Below are positions 36,701 to 51,700 of a DNA stretch of 64,000 nucleotides, in pieces. The translations under genes and the position numbers were made by a program. The DNA lies in the NCBI RefSeq assembly GCF_905475395.1, contig NC_058339.1, positions 80,194,520 to 80,258,519 on the forward strand, given 5' to 3'. Position 1 is the first letter of the stretch. Each line of letters opens with the position of its first letter. The notes below the pieces were generated by a model that did no database searches, was not told where the DNA came from, and was given only the letters and a program-made list of their open reading frames with translations. This stretch comes from Chrysoperla carnea (Eukaryota > Arthropoda > Insecta > Neuroptera > Chrysopidae).

Positions 36701-39700
36701 TGTTTAAAGCAACAATTAACGTCAAAATAATGCAATTACATGACATGTTAGCTTGTAAAATGACACAGCGTATTCTTTGAAAAAAAAAAAGAAGATAAAT
36801 ATACTTTTTAACGGTATAAAATAACTTAACTACTGACCTGAGTATCGGTATCTTTAAAACAATTGACTACTAATGGCAGTAAATACTTTTCAACAGTTTC
36901 CGTCATTTCAGGAATGTTTGATTCCATACATACTACAGCCAGTTGTGGTATTTGTTCGATTAAATCTGTTTTAACTAATGTTGCTGAAACAATAAGAAAA
37001 TTTACAAATTAATTTTCAATTATAATAAAGTTTTTTATTATATTTTCATTATGGTTTTTTACAATAACCAGAGTGCACAAAAGTTACGAAAATTCAGTTT
37101 ATTTAACAAAGATTTTCTAGGAAATTTCGCCAAATTGATCTAAGAAATGCTACCCTTCTACGAAATTTTGCACGATATTTCACGATTAGCATCCATCCAA
37201 TCATTAAATGAATCTTTTTTTTTTTGTAATTTTTGGGCCAAAATTACCTTAAGATACTAAGGTTTTTGTGATTGGTGACAAAGGATTTTTCTAGACTTTT
37301 TTCAATTTTTATTGGGCTCTGCTTTTATTTATCTCTTTTGAAAAAATTTAAAAAACATAAAAAAGTTATTGATTAGAAATTTGACACAAATTGATTTATA
37401 AAGTAATTATGACCCGAAAATACAAAAATGGATTTCATTTCATGATTGGATGGATACTTTTTGACATATCGGTCAAAATTCCATACATTAAGGGCTTCTT
37501 GGATAGATTTCAGGAAACTTATTGATTGATCGGACATTTACTATGGTGATTTCCTTAAATTCTTTATGAAGCCCTGTACAGATAAGCAAGATATGCCGAA
37601 GGTATTTCGAGAAGGCTCATTTAGATAAACGGAGTTCCAAAAACCCCAAAAATTATTCATTGATAAAATCGAAAAATCATAAAAAAAAATTGGTCTCATT
37701 TTATATAAAAATTATTTTGTACTATTTAATTCTTTTACAATAAAAGCGTGTCTTTTTTTAAACGTAGAATTTTCTACGTTAAGTTTTCACCAGACGTATG
37801 ATCTATTTTATGCATTAGTATTTCATCTTACGAAATAATCTAATTGACAAATTAAAATCTAATTTATTACTACAGTCTTCGATTTTCTTTCTAGATATGT
37901 TGTAAAATCTTTATTTTTATTTTTTTTAAATTTTTATACAAACAACTATATAAATCATTAGTTTGAAAGGCGTTGTCTATGACCTAATTTATAGGATATG
38001 CTTTTCAAAATAAATGAATAAATTTAAATAAAGGTATAGTGTAATTTCTCATTTTCTTATCCTTAATTTTACCTTTTGAATGTCTGATATACCGTGGGCG
38101 ATTGAGGAAAAAACTTAGAATGCAAAAATATTAAGCCTGACATTTAAGGGAGATGTGCATGTAACAAAAATACAAGGTGGTTTTCTTGGAAACGACATAT
38201 ATAAAATGAAAATGTGTTGTAATGGGTGCTGTGGAAATAACAAGTCAGTCGACATGGAGAGTTCATTACAATTCAGTGCGAAAAGTTTTTGAATTTCGAA
38301 GAGATACGAATATATTTGGAAAATGAAGATTGTAAATGGATTTTATGTATTTTTCTTAAACAGTAAAATATGTCAAATCTTTCAAAGAATTCACCAAGTG
38401 ATGTTTTTATTGTATCGAACCTACAGAGTACAACGTTACAAAACTTTCCCAAATTTTTTAGAAATTCATACAAATTAAATCCACACTAGTACATGATAAA
38501 AGATCAAATGTACGGTTTTTTTGGGCACTATTAATGTTTGTACCATTGATTTTTATCCCCCGAACCAAAAAAGGGATTTTTTAAGTTTGACCGCTATGTG
38601 TGTCTGTCTGTCTATGACATTGTAGCGCCTAAACGGATTAACCGATTTTGATTTTTTCTGTTTCGTTTGAAAGGTAATTTAATGGGGAGTGTTAAATACT
38701 TAAATAATACGTTTTAAGTGCGAGTTTAGTTTTTTAATTTTGTAAATTTCACTGGTAATAAAAATTTGCTACGATTTTTTCTCTAGTATTATTATGAAGT
38801 TAGGAACCAAAAGTCACGAAAACCGATTTAATTCAACTAGTAGACCAATATTTTATTGCGTTTCATATAAAATTTTGAACGATATTTTCGTATTATATAA
38901 CAAAAATAAAATTATAATTAGTACAATTTTTTCTAGATTAAAATTAAAATCATAACATGAAGTCAACAGTACTTGAACTCGAGTTGAATCCATAACCTAA
39001 CTAAATAAATATATTTAACTTGTAGTAAAAAAAAATCTACTATAAGCTTAGTTTTCTCGTACAAACAATTTTACCAGCTTAACCTAGTATCTACTATTTT
39101 ACTATTTACTATAATGAATATGAGAGTTAGTTGTATACAAATATTAATTATATAATACTTGTTAGGTTTATGTAATAAAAAAAATGTCATTAATGAATAA
39201 AAACATTCGTCATCTAATGCTTGTGTTTAGGTGTAGCGTCGTGTCGCTCACTACTCGGTTCGCTCTCATCCTCGACGAAACAGAAATATGTATGGTATTT
39301 TCAATACTAGAGGAGTTCTCTTATAACATAGCGTCGAAGTCGACAAGAAATATTATTTAAACGTACACCCATCGTACAGCATCTCTAATATAAACCGTCC
39401 TATCATTGTTAGTTTCTCTCTATTTCGCTCATGTTTCTAAGTTTTATTATTCTATGTCTTATAAAGTAGAACGTTTAAGAAATTTTAAAAACTTAACGAT
39501 ATTTTTCAATTTGTATAGAGATACATGTTTGATAAGCACTCATATAACTCAAATGGATTCAGGGTAGTCAAAACCAACATTTCTATTGAAAACTATAAAT
39601 CGAAAATTTTCCATTTATGTTCAAGGAAGGTTTAAAAGTCGAACTGCAATGAAATTTCGAGACTAATTGGTTTTTGAGTTAGGTAATGGTCGCAGTTAGC

Positions 39701-42700
39701 TTCATTAGCCGTTCAGTTGGTTTATAAAGAAGCATTTTTATCCTAATTAAAATGAAAACGATTAATTTGTTTACTAACTAATTTAACTTATCAAATTTTA
39801 CCAGTATAAATAAAAGCCTCACGTTTAATTCCTCAGTCTAACACCGCCCCTCCCTCCCCAATGGACAATTTCTTCATTTATATTAGATTCAAATAGTTAA
39901 TCTTGGATAGATCAAGATTTATTCTTTATTGAATAATACATACATTGTACAGAATTTGTCAAAATAAAGGAAATGGTAAATGAAGGTAGAAGGGAAATAT
40001 ACAGCTATGGCTGGTTCTGTTAGGAACAATCCCATTATTTACTTTGCGTGTAAACCTGATTTTTAGCTTAGAGCATCTTAAGTTCTTAAATTTGGCATAA
40101 TTTGAAAGAGCCAATTGATGTACTTTTCACTATCGATTTTTAGCAAGAATTACCGATTCCGGGTAACTCATTCCGAGATATTAAGCATAAAAATGTTAAT
40201 GATTCTGTTTCTATGGCATTAACCGCAATAGTTAAAAAAATAGTCAGTCAAGGGGACTGTCGACATAAGTGAAAACTTAAAACTCAAGTTTTTTTATTTG
40301 TAGTTTTGCAGTGATTCCACTGATTCACCAGGCAGGTTGTATTCAGATTAAACTTCATGCGTTCAAATTGGACGATTCCTTTTTCCCCATCCCAAAAAAG
40401 GTGAACGAACCTAAACAAGTGATCACTTCAAAAAACGTTTCTATTAACAAGGAATAAAGAAACAAATAAAATGAAAGATTAATATTATGAATAAAATAGA
40501 AACTGAATGTCAGAATTTCTAACATAATTATCATTGAATTGAACATTACAAAGCATAATAAAACATAAAAAATCATGAACAATTAAAATGGCGTAAACGA
40601 TAATAGCAATTAACAGCATAGCTAGATAATTATTGTCAAATAAAGGGTAAATAAAATTGACATAAGTTGATTAGAAGAGCATTAGTTGTGATGTATAAAG
40701 TGCCTTCCATACCATCCACCAATCCATCCATTTGATGATGGAAAACTTGGATAGATAGTTGATAAGAGTGTACACACAGACAGACAGACGGAAGTGGCGA
40801 CTATATTATACAAACTACGGTGACTGATACCTTTAGCAAATGGAAATTTATTTTCTGATTGAATAAATTTCATTCAATGACATAGGAAAACTTTTTGCGA
40901 AATGATAAATATTCCATAAAAATTAGATGATAAATATTCCATGATTAGACAATAAAAAATGACGCACAAATCTTATGGGAATTCCTACCTGGAATTAATT
41001 TATAAAACTACTTGGAATGAAATAATAATGAAAAATACTACTTTATTAGTGAGGAAAATGCTTAATAATTCCAAAACTGTTCAAAATGTTTACAGCTACA
41101 ACATATGAAAAATTCAGACAATTTAGCTATGAGCCAAGTTTTATAATAAGGTTTGCGAATGGCCCTTTGAAATAAACTGTATTTCGATAATTTTGAAATC
41201 ATTGCACTTTTGAATAGTTATTCTTAATGTTTAATCGAATAATGTAAAAATTTCGTTTTGGAATTAGATTTTCGCAGAATTCATTGAATTTACAGTAAAA
41301 CATTTCGTTTCGAACTTAAGTTGTTTGTTCTTTGATAAAGAATAAACATTTCTTGATTTCAATATCTTTCTTCGATTTTATTATTATTAAGCCAGAAATT
41401 CAAACTTTGCGTTTGAACACACAAAGAAAAGGAATTGTTTTGTTATGAATGTTTAGTTTGTATAGGGACTGCGAAAGGACGATATATCGATCCTTTTGAT
41501 TTGAAGAGTTTTCAGAAAAAATACCATAGGAATAACTAGCTTTAGACGGTCAACCGCTCATAGCGATATTGTTGCGATAGCACTTCTGCTCAGTACGAGA
41601 CAAACCACAGATTCGAAGCTTCTCTATAACTCGAAATTCTGCCTACAGGATTAAAGCCGTCTGAAGAGATTATCATCCTACATAGTTAAAAGTTTTTTCT
41701 TTGAGATTCAAGTTATTGAGAAGATTTTAAGATTTTTGCTTTTGATTTTCGAGTAGATAACTGAAAAATTTCTAGAAAATTAATATACCACTATCAAGTT
41801 CACAACGATACGACACAAGCAGATGACAGTTCTAAAAAGGACGCGGCGCGGCGCGGATACATCATGGTATGGTAGTAGTGCTCTCAATGTAGTCGACCTG
41901 ATCGATGACTATGTTTTATAAAATGTGTATACGCGAGAATGAGATAAAACATATGTGTGCTTTGTTTAATAACAGGCGACATCTGATAGAGTACCGTACA
42001 ACAACTGATGAGAGTAGAGAGTAGCTCTCGTTTATACTTTGTGTGTTCATATAGTCATAATAGTAAAGGTTTGTATAGTAATACGAGACCCATTGAGTAG
42101 TCCGTAGTCGACATATAGTATTATTGTATAGTACGAGTATAGTTTTGAGACATACTACAATATTATGTATGTATGAATGTGTAAGAAACTATGCTACGCT
42201 TACAATTGTTGTCATGTAATTAACGCGTTTGAACTACTTTTCAAGATTCATTTATATGATCAGAATTTATGTTACACTTTTGAATTTAAACAAGTCGTGA
42301 TTCGTGGTTGGTGGGTTAACACTCTCCAATATTTGCATCCTTACAAATATTATAAATTTAAAAGTCATCCTGGCTGTCTGTGACTTTTTCACGCCTAAAC
42401 AGCTGAACCAATTTTGATCAATTTCGGTTTAGAGATGAATGGGAATTTGGGAAAAGGACATAGGATACTTTTTATTGCGAAAATAAAACTTTAAGGTGAA
42501 AGAGGGTGAAATAGGTTAAAATAGGAAAACCTCCTAAAAATTACACTTTTTACTTCTATTTATGCTAGAATGATGGGTTTTTTTTTCTATTCGAAGTTAA
42601 ATTAACAGAAAATTTTGAAGATATACGTCGAAACTTCCCAAATATGAGAAAAACATTCCCAAAACTATCTTTTTTTTCTATATATGCTAGAAAAAGGCGT

Positions 42701-45700
42701 TTTTTGCTTTCAACGTGAAATTTCATAAAACTTATTGTAAAAAACGAAACCTTTAAAATTTTCAACACAAACCAGGCTTATCCAGGGTACAGTCAACCAA
42801 GGATTTTTTTAATACTATTTTGCTCATGATTAATGCTTGGGTCTTAAGAAAATTCAGTTTAATTGGCTATTAGACAAAAAGGGAAAAGTATTGGAGAGGA
42901 AAATGGAAGAGAAACATGTCAAATGTAGTAAAATAAGACCTTTTAACAATTTTTTGAAACCTCTCCTTTACATGTCAAGTGTTTAAAGTCTGGGTAATAC
43001 TGTGAGAGTTATTGGAATTCTTTTGAAGACAATGAAGATAATTCAAGAAGTTTCAATGACGATAGTAATGAAAATGCAATGAAATCAGAGGACTTGATGA
43101 TTTTTGAAAATTTTATTTGTGATCAGAAAAAAAATATTTTTATGTTCGAACTCAGGGTAATACTGTGAAAGTTATATTAACTAACTAACCAGTGACCTTA
43201 AGAGTTAAAATTTTGATATGGGCCTCATTTTGACTCAAATTTGTTATTAAATAAACAAGATTAAGCTTCGATAGGGCCAAAATTTATGAAAACTTTTATT
43301 AGATAAAGCAGCAGACGCACAAGGAATATTTTCACATGAACTAAATTTTTAAACACTTATATAAAGTTGCATCTATTGAGTATAAAAATTAAAAATGCAA
43401 TTTTATGACTAACTCTTTGTAATATTAATAACAAAACATTATTCAATAATTTAGTTTGACATATTTTCGATATGTCGATACCATAAAATTCGATAGTAAT
43501 TATTACAGTGTATATCCACACTTTTCAAGTATGAAAATTATATTATTTTATAATAAAATTCATTAACGATTTTTAAATTGTTCATAATTATTACTTAAAA
43601 ATTTCGATGTCATAGAACTTATTGACACTAAATTAGATAGGAAAAACATTATAACACCCTGATACGAATGTGTTTTAATTATCATGGTTTGAAAACTGTC
43701 CAAAAAGTTCATTCACACCCAAATATTCATTCAAACATTTTATTTGGCAAGAGGGACACGCCAAAATGTTTTATATCATATTTGTCATGCCAAAATATGT
43801 CATGAGTCAATTCATATAATGAATATTGGTGACCTTAAATTATGTATAACTAAAGTTTATGCCAAAAATTTCCCTTTTTATAACTTTTTCTCTGGAGGAT
43901 TTATCATTTATGCAACAATTTCTTCAGTAAGATTTCATCAAATGGCAGATTAACGTTACAATAAAGTAAATTTCTCAATACACTTCTGGGAAAGTGTCCT
44001 TTTCATTATACAAAATGAAGAAATTTTGGAAGAAAAAGTGAAGTTTAGTGAATATTGCCCAAGTGCCTGCTAGGGCGAGGGATTCTTCATGATTTAAGCT
44101 TTATGGTGATCAAGTACGAAAACTAACGGTAGAGGTACGGTGTGCAAATATAGGTAATAACAATGTGCAATCCTTGGAGTATTGTTAGCCAAATTTCCAA
44201 TTTTTCCTAAGCATCATTTTTGGCAATAGTCATAGTAATATTCATTTTCAGCCCATGAATAAAAAAAATGTGGTGTTATAAGTATGTGTGTCTGCCTGCC
44301 TGATGTCTAATTTTGATTTTTTGTTTCGTTTGAAAGGTAATTTATTCTTAGCTATGTTTCAATCGATGGGATCAGATCGATGGAAAAGGCTCTAAAGAAA
44401 AAGGTTTATTTACTAGAGTTCTTAGATTCGTTTCAAGTGCGAGTTTAGGGCTCCGTATCCAAAAAATTTCTCGGGGTTTTTTAAATTCACTTGTTTCTAA
44501 AATTTGTTCACCCCGTGTCTAGAAAAGGACGTTTTCTCGGCTATAAGTATATTGTTATAAGCTGCGCCTATTGCTATAATCTATCTACCATTTCTTCTGC
44601 TGTTATAATTTGGATTACTTTGCACATCTTAACGGAAATCAAAAGTGAAAGGAAATCAAAAGGTGAAATTTTTCCTAAAATTATTATTTGTTTTGTTCTT
44701 TGAAATTTAGGGAGTAGGAAAGTGGAATAAGTAGCTTTTCTAAGTGGAATTAAACATAATCAAGCATGATTTTTCCAGAATAAAATTATGATAGGTTAAG
44801 AGTGTAAAAAGTAGGGTTTGAAAAGCATATTTGGATTTTATTTCTTCCAAACATAATAAGGTAAAAATCTGGAAAAGTAAAATTTTTTAAAGGTTTCTGT
44901 TTTCTAATAATTTTTTTAAAGAATCGATCAAACAATAACCTTCTGCGTTCAGATAATGTAACTAAGACTGTCATCTCTGATGTATGGAACCCGCTATCGA
45001 ATTTAAATCACAGCGCTTCGATATAAAACGACAATCTTCAGTGTAAACTTAACGTATTACATCTCCCGTTATTTACGATAAAAAATCAACGATGAATTTA
45101 ACTAAAAGTTTTACAAAAATACAACCGTTAAAGAATTGAAAGAAACGACATAACATCTTTTTAAACTATATTGCACACACAAAAAATAGTAAAATAGTAC
45201 ATCATAATATTCTAGTGAAAATAATCGAGTAAGACGAGAAACATCATCACCAAGACCAAGAAGACCAAGTGCTGTTTTGCTTATAGTGCTAGGTGAGTGA
45301 GTGAATAAGGTGATGGCAGATTTTGTCCCGTACCTACACATGTACGCGTTTCTCGTTATGAGTGGGAATGGTGGATCAATACCCTGCCTGTGAGGCACCG
45401 CCATTCTGAGCGCATCAACCCCATACATATATTCACATACATATTCTCTGTGTGCTCTCTTGTTCGTATGATATCGGTGTATCGTGTATATCGTATGTAG
45501 TACTTTTATTGTATTCGTTTACTATGTGTGATCACTTTCACAAAAACCCAAGAATAAAAAATCGTTTTATTAACAAATTATAATCGACCCTGTTCGAATT
45601 AAGTGTTTCCAATTTATTTAAAATTTTTAATGTCGATTGTTAACATGGATTGTTAACTAGATAAACAAGGGAAAATGAAAATTTCGAAATAAAAAAAAAA

Positions 45701-48700
45701 ATTAAGGCAATATTCTGGTCTAGAAATTTGAAGAAATCGATTTTTTAAAGGTTGAACTCTGAAGAATATGGCCTTTAATAGATTTTTCAAAATTCGAATT
45801 ATTTTCGGAAATACAGGGGATTTTCTGGTAACGAAATTCGAATTGATCGCTCTGTATCGCGAACTTCTGCTACTTCAAAAGAAAACAAAACTGCTTGGGA
45901 AGCAGAAATAACTTTGCAAGATATTGTATATGAAGTAAAATAAGGCCCAATGTATGGATCCGGTATCGCCGATTAATAATCCAAAGAGAGTAATATTATT
46001 ATCCAAATTTCTCTGCCGGAATTATCTCTTAAACTTAAAACGCGATTTCATTAAACTACTTTTCTCAAGGTGGCTGGCATGATACCAAAAGTTCTTCTCG
46101 ACCGCTTACAAGAAATATTTTATTTTAGGAATGACCATTTGTGAGATAAAGGTCTGGAGGTTCGAATCCAGATATCGAATAATTCGCATTACCTTAATCA
46201 ACGGGTACCAGATTGATTTTTCTTTTTGCAATACATTAACAGATTTATTCGTTGTTATCGATGTTAACGCTACGTGTTCGAAAATTTCAAACTATTATTT
46301 TTTCTCAAAACTGCAAATAACTTACATAGTGGCCAGAATTTTAACATAAATGGAAATCTCTGAAAATTCCTTGACATATGGTTCCTGTGGTTTGGATTTG
46401 TTTTAATTTTCCATAGAGCAAAAGGATCGATAAATTTTGCATAGGTAGTGATAGTTAAGGAGTCCAAAAATGACAGACTAATTTTTATCCCAAGAAAATG
46501 CACGCTTCCTATGGGATAGCATACAGGAAACTTTTTAGAAGGGTTTTGCAATAGTTGGTGAAATCGATTTTTAGTGCATTTTTCTCAAGAAGGCTTGAAT
46601 AATTTACACAGTAACGACAAAAACTCTCAAAATCTCTTTTAATCGCGGCTAACACAGCGGGCCGTAGTTAGTTATGTTATTTTTAGGCTCAAAATGGTAC
46701 TACGGTAGTATGAGCACTAGTTTTGAAAAGTTCCCGTCCGGGTAATCGAATTCTCTGATAATTCTATATCATGAAGCATCAAAATATATTATGACCCGTT
46801 GATATAATTTTTCAACAGTCATGACGGAAATTTTACTTATATAGACAATAAAACTTTCATGACACATATTTAAATTCATAGAAAATTTAGAAAAATAAAA
46901 TATGCCCTTGTCCACTTTAGTTTATACTTTTCGAGAAAATACATTAAAACATAGGTGAGTCATTTAAAATTTATAGAAACCATATTCAAATTAGAAATAA
47001 AATTAATAAAGGGTTTGTTTTGTTATTCAGAGAAACACCTACATTTAAAGTATACACACATCAAAGGGCAACACTGGTAGTTTAAGTTACCTTTCAGGTA
47101 AATTGAAATTCGCAGTAATTTTAAAAATAAATGAATCACAAGAACTAAAATAAAATACGACTTCTTAAAATAAACCAAACTAAAATCAATGAAACACATT
47201 CATAATAAAAAAAATATGATTCATTGCTTCTTATGTTATTCCATTCATAAAACGTAGAAATAATTGACAAAATTAAAAGGAAAGAACTGAACAAAGTGAA
47301 CTTGAAACAGGAAATGATATTATTTATTTATAAATATATATTTGATTAGTCACAAATAATGCACACATACATACATAGAACCTCCAGGAAATGTGACATT
47401 TTAAAGAATTTTTAAATATCCTTATGAGGGTACTCTAACACTATTCATAATCAACTTATAGTAGAATTCGCGCTTATAATGACGTTGATTATAAATCATA
47501 TTCATTTCTTATGACATAATGTAATATTGTTTTGGCTATCCCAGTACTAATTAGTAATCAATAAAATCTTTTAATCAGCTTAAGGTTGATTGGACATTCA
47601 AGACAAAGATAAAAATCTAAATTTTTGATATGTTATATTAACTGCTAACTCTTTTTGGGAAAATTTGACGAAGGGTTTTTATGAATTTAATGTTCTTAAT
47701 AGCCAACGTTTAATGAATGCATGCATTTTCGATAATATCCCTTTACCTTCTATATATTAAAAAGTTCTACTTTTATATATCAAATTTCGTACGTTACGTC
47801 TGAAATTGTTTCAAAAGAAGTATTATTAGCCCAAGAATATTCCACAAAAACCCAGAAATAAAGATACATTGAGATATCAAGAATCGAATAAGATACCTTG
47901 AGAAGTCAAGAATATTTTTTTGATTCATTCATTCAATAGGGGGTTGTTTATAGATCTTAAATCTGATTTTTCGTATTTGCGAAATTAACTTTCACCGCTA
48001 TCTTGGAAAATGACTTTTTGCGTTTTGATTGACCCATATTTTGCGTTCTATTCATTAAAATTGGATGATTTTGGTGTCGTCAGATTTTTCTGCGTTTTAT
48101 CTTCAAATTGATCTAGGTCTTTATTCGAAAGGGTTAATTTTGTAAATAGACAAAATCAGATTAAAGGTGTCCAAATCACATCCCCACCCCTTGAATGAAC
48201 GAATAAAAAAATCTAGTGTCACAAATTTTTGAGTGAATCCGTAATTTCACTGGATTAACAAATATCGCATAAATACGTTAATGATGCGTTATCACACGTA
48301 TATCGTACGTAAAATTATTATTTAGAATTTGTCATGGCTTAGAAAAATACAAAATTAAAAAAGTTACTATAATAACGGAATTCACTATCACGCTAGGGCG
48401 GTGGTAATGAACTATTTTCCCCACACATACTGAGTGAGAAAAGTACTTTTTTCTCGCGGCCGTAGATAATAGTATTTTTTAGTTTGTTTGATCAGGCACC
48501 CAATAGGAAAATTTTAATATGATATTAAAAATCATAAGGCTACCAAAATAGTATACCTTGTGATATTCAGATGCCTTTTTAGTGTTTTATGTTAGACGGA
48601 TGTTTGTGGAGGCCTAATTTTATAGGAACAATTAATAATTTGAATATTCATCTCAGGTATTTAAATGAGGTAACTTTATTCAATAAATTTTATAATTGAT

Positions 48701-51700
48701 TACAATTTAAATTGTTTGAAGTAATTATGATATTCTCTTGTATAAAACAGTATGAGCAGGCAAGTAGGACAAATTTTTTGTGAACAATTATGAATAAATT
48801 TCAAAATTGAAATTTTTACCATGCCTTTATAAGTCCTTTTACGAACCCGTTTAAAATTTAAGCACTTTCAGTTTTAATTGGCGAAAATGCCGATCAGATG
48901 TAACAAAAAAAAAAAGTTTTAAGTAAAAATGATTGAAAATTTAGACTAGAAACGTATTTTGGAGGAATTCTAATCATTTTTTGAGAATGGTGAGAATCAT
49001 TAGTCTCGACCCTTATTACGGGCTACCATTCAGTTATGTAATTAATACGTACAATCCAATCAGTCTTATGGCGTGAATTTAACATGTCCATCTTGCCAGA
49101 CCGTTCCTTAACTGTGTTTCAGTTTGATTATAACATTATATTTTAATTAGACAATTTATCATATGAATCACGTCAAACAGGTAGTTACACAAAATATCAT
49201 TTGTATTTTCAAATTTAGACAAGAATTTTGTTTTGATTATTAAATAAACAATAATTATTGTCATTCATTTTATTGGTTACTTCCGTGACACTCTTATTTC
49301 AAAATTAGATATTGAAACCATTATTAAGGGCCATAAAACTGTTTAATTGTAAACTTTTTATGGATACTAAAAGTTTTTGCTTCCCGATTTTTGAATATGA
49401 TGCCGTTTTTTGGAGTTAACTGTAAATTTTAAATACAGAAGAGACTTTCAGGTACAATTGGTGGAAGTGGTTATAGGTACATTAAAGTGTGACCCATGGT
49501 AAACTATAATTTTATCAATAGTTGTTTTTATACTCTAGCTGCGCCCTGCGTTGTTATCCGTGATTAAAAAAGATTTTGAGTTTTTATCGTTACTGTGTAA
49601 ATTAATCAAGCCTTCTTGAGAAAAATGCGTTAAGAATTTATTTCACGAACTTCAACATAATCCTTTAAAAAAACTCGTTTCCTGTATGCTATCCCATAGA
49701 AACCGTGCATTTTTCTGGGATAAAATTAGCCTATGTCATTTTCTGACCCATAAATTATCAATCACAACTTATGAAAATCATGTTGATCCTTTGCTCAATG
49801 AAAAATTTAAAAGTTGTCCTACGGGAATCAAACATTACCAGGATAAAGAGTAGTCTAGGTGCTAATTCCAGACTATAATCTATCTCTGAAGTTGATAAGG
49901 GTTTGTTCAGTTTGTAATGTTTTCGATTTCAAAACAAAAGAATCTTCCAAACTGTTAAAAAAAACTCGGATTGTATTATTCGTTTGTTGTTGTTGTTGTT
50001 TAGAAGTATTAAGGAATTTTTATGAGACAAACAACAAGACTATTGAACTTTTGAGTGTATATTAATGTATGTATTATATATGTGAGTTAGACAGGAATTA
50101 AAGTTTAGTTATTTATTTTTAGCGTTTGTTGAATTGTTTTCTACGTTGCGTTGTAATGAATTTATTAATAGATATAATACTCATCTAAATACCATCAATT
50201 AATAGGTCTATATTCATTTGTCTCTAATTTTGCCATATCTCCCCAAATACTAAATTATGTTCACTTAGAGAATCATTTGTTTACTTCATTCATTTTATTA
50301 ATTTTATATAAAATAACTTAAAAATAACAAAATTTTATAAAATTTATTATCTGTTTTCTAAAAGCCTATAAAGACGTTCAATAGTAAAATGGTTTTTCTT
50401 ATAAATTCAATAAAATTGTATATATAGGATTTAATAAAAGTATTCTGGATTTAATAAAAATAAAGAAAAAATTTGCATTGCTGTAGATTGAGATTTTAAT
50501 TTAACAATCAAATAGTTCATAATTAACATGCTAGAGATACTAGAGTATTAAAAAAAAAAAAAACAGATACTTTTCTATATATCTCGAAAACGGTTCTTAT
50601 TATTTTTTCAAAAAACAACGCATTGAAACGTTATGATGAAGTTTTTGATACCAAGAAAGCAATTTTTTCCTTTCTTGTTAAAATGTTAGATACAACAAGT
50701 GAAAACAAACAATTGACTGAGTTAATTGTTGATATACTATGTATTGACAGTGTTGACTACTCTGTCATATTACGCATACATATGAGCTCTCACGGGTAAA
50801 TAGTAATGTTTACGAAAAAATGTTTCAAACAAAAGTGGTATATTTTTTTATAAGAAACATTTTTTACATTTAAGTTTTTGTTCTACCTCTAACGGTTTAC
50901 AATTGACCTATGTTGCTCATTTACGAACTCGACCTCACTTTTTACGCCCTCAGCAAATTTCAGCTTGATATCTCTTTTCGTTTTTAAGTAATCGTGATGA
51001 CAGGCGGACAGACGACAGACAAACAACCGGAAATGGACTAATTAGGTAATTTTATGAACACCTAGACTAAAGTTTTGCTCATAGTATCAATATTTTTAAG
51101 CGTTACAAACTTGGGACTAAATTTAGTATACCTTGGTATATTCCATATACATGGTATAAAAATCATAAATTATAATTCGTAAAAAAAGTTAACAATTCAC
51201 AAATGTGTTTAAATATTGGGGAATTAAATATTTGAAATATACTTTTTTCAAATTGTGTTAGCTTACTTCTGAGAATCGAATTAAATATTCATTGAAATCG
51301 AATGCATTCTCTTCAAAACATCTATTTATGCATTTCAATAATTTATTTAGATAAATCGTACTACAATTTGGGGTTTAACGTCTATAGTAACATCAAAAAA
51401 TACAAACTATAATGTTTTCCAGTAAAAAATTTTATGTATATAAAATCGCAATCGATTTTTGTTTTGATCAATAAGTAATTAACTTTTGAGGGAAGTACCA
51501 TGAAAATGGAAGTATTATGTGGAAAACTCTCGTTAACGTTGTTCCACCTGTGTATTTTATGGAAATTGATTTAACCATCACAGTGTATGATTGAAAAAAC
51601 AAACATCCGGATATTTTCCCTTCTGTAATATATTAATCAGAACTGAAAAAGGATTTAAATGGTTTTAAGGCAAGAGGAGGAAGATTTTATACACAATACT

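Noticed and set aside
45111-45428. 105-codon minus-strand frame in the large intron, considered as the missing PPP4R1 start
   Set aside because: It lies downstream of the exon at 58066-57948, so it cannot precede it, and the residues do not match the family N-terminus.
46148-46166. GGTTCGAATCC, a perfect tRNA B-box
   Set aside because: The flanks form a TCTGGA/TCCAGA hairpin rather than a T-arm, and no A-box or cloverleaf is found.
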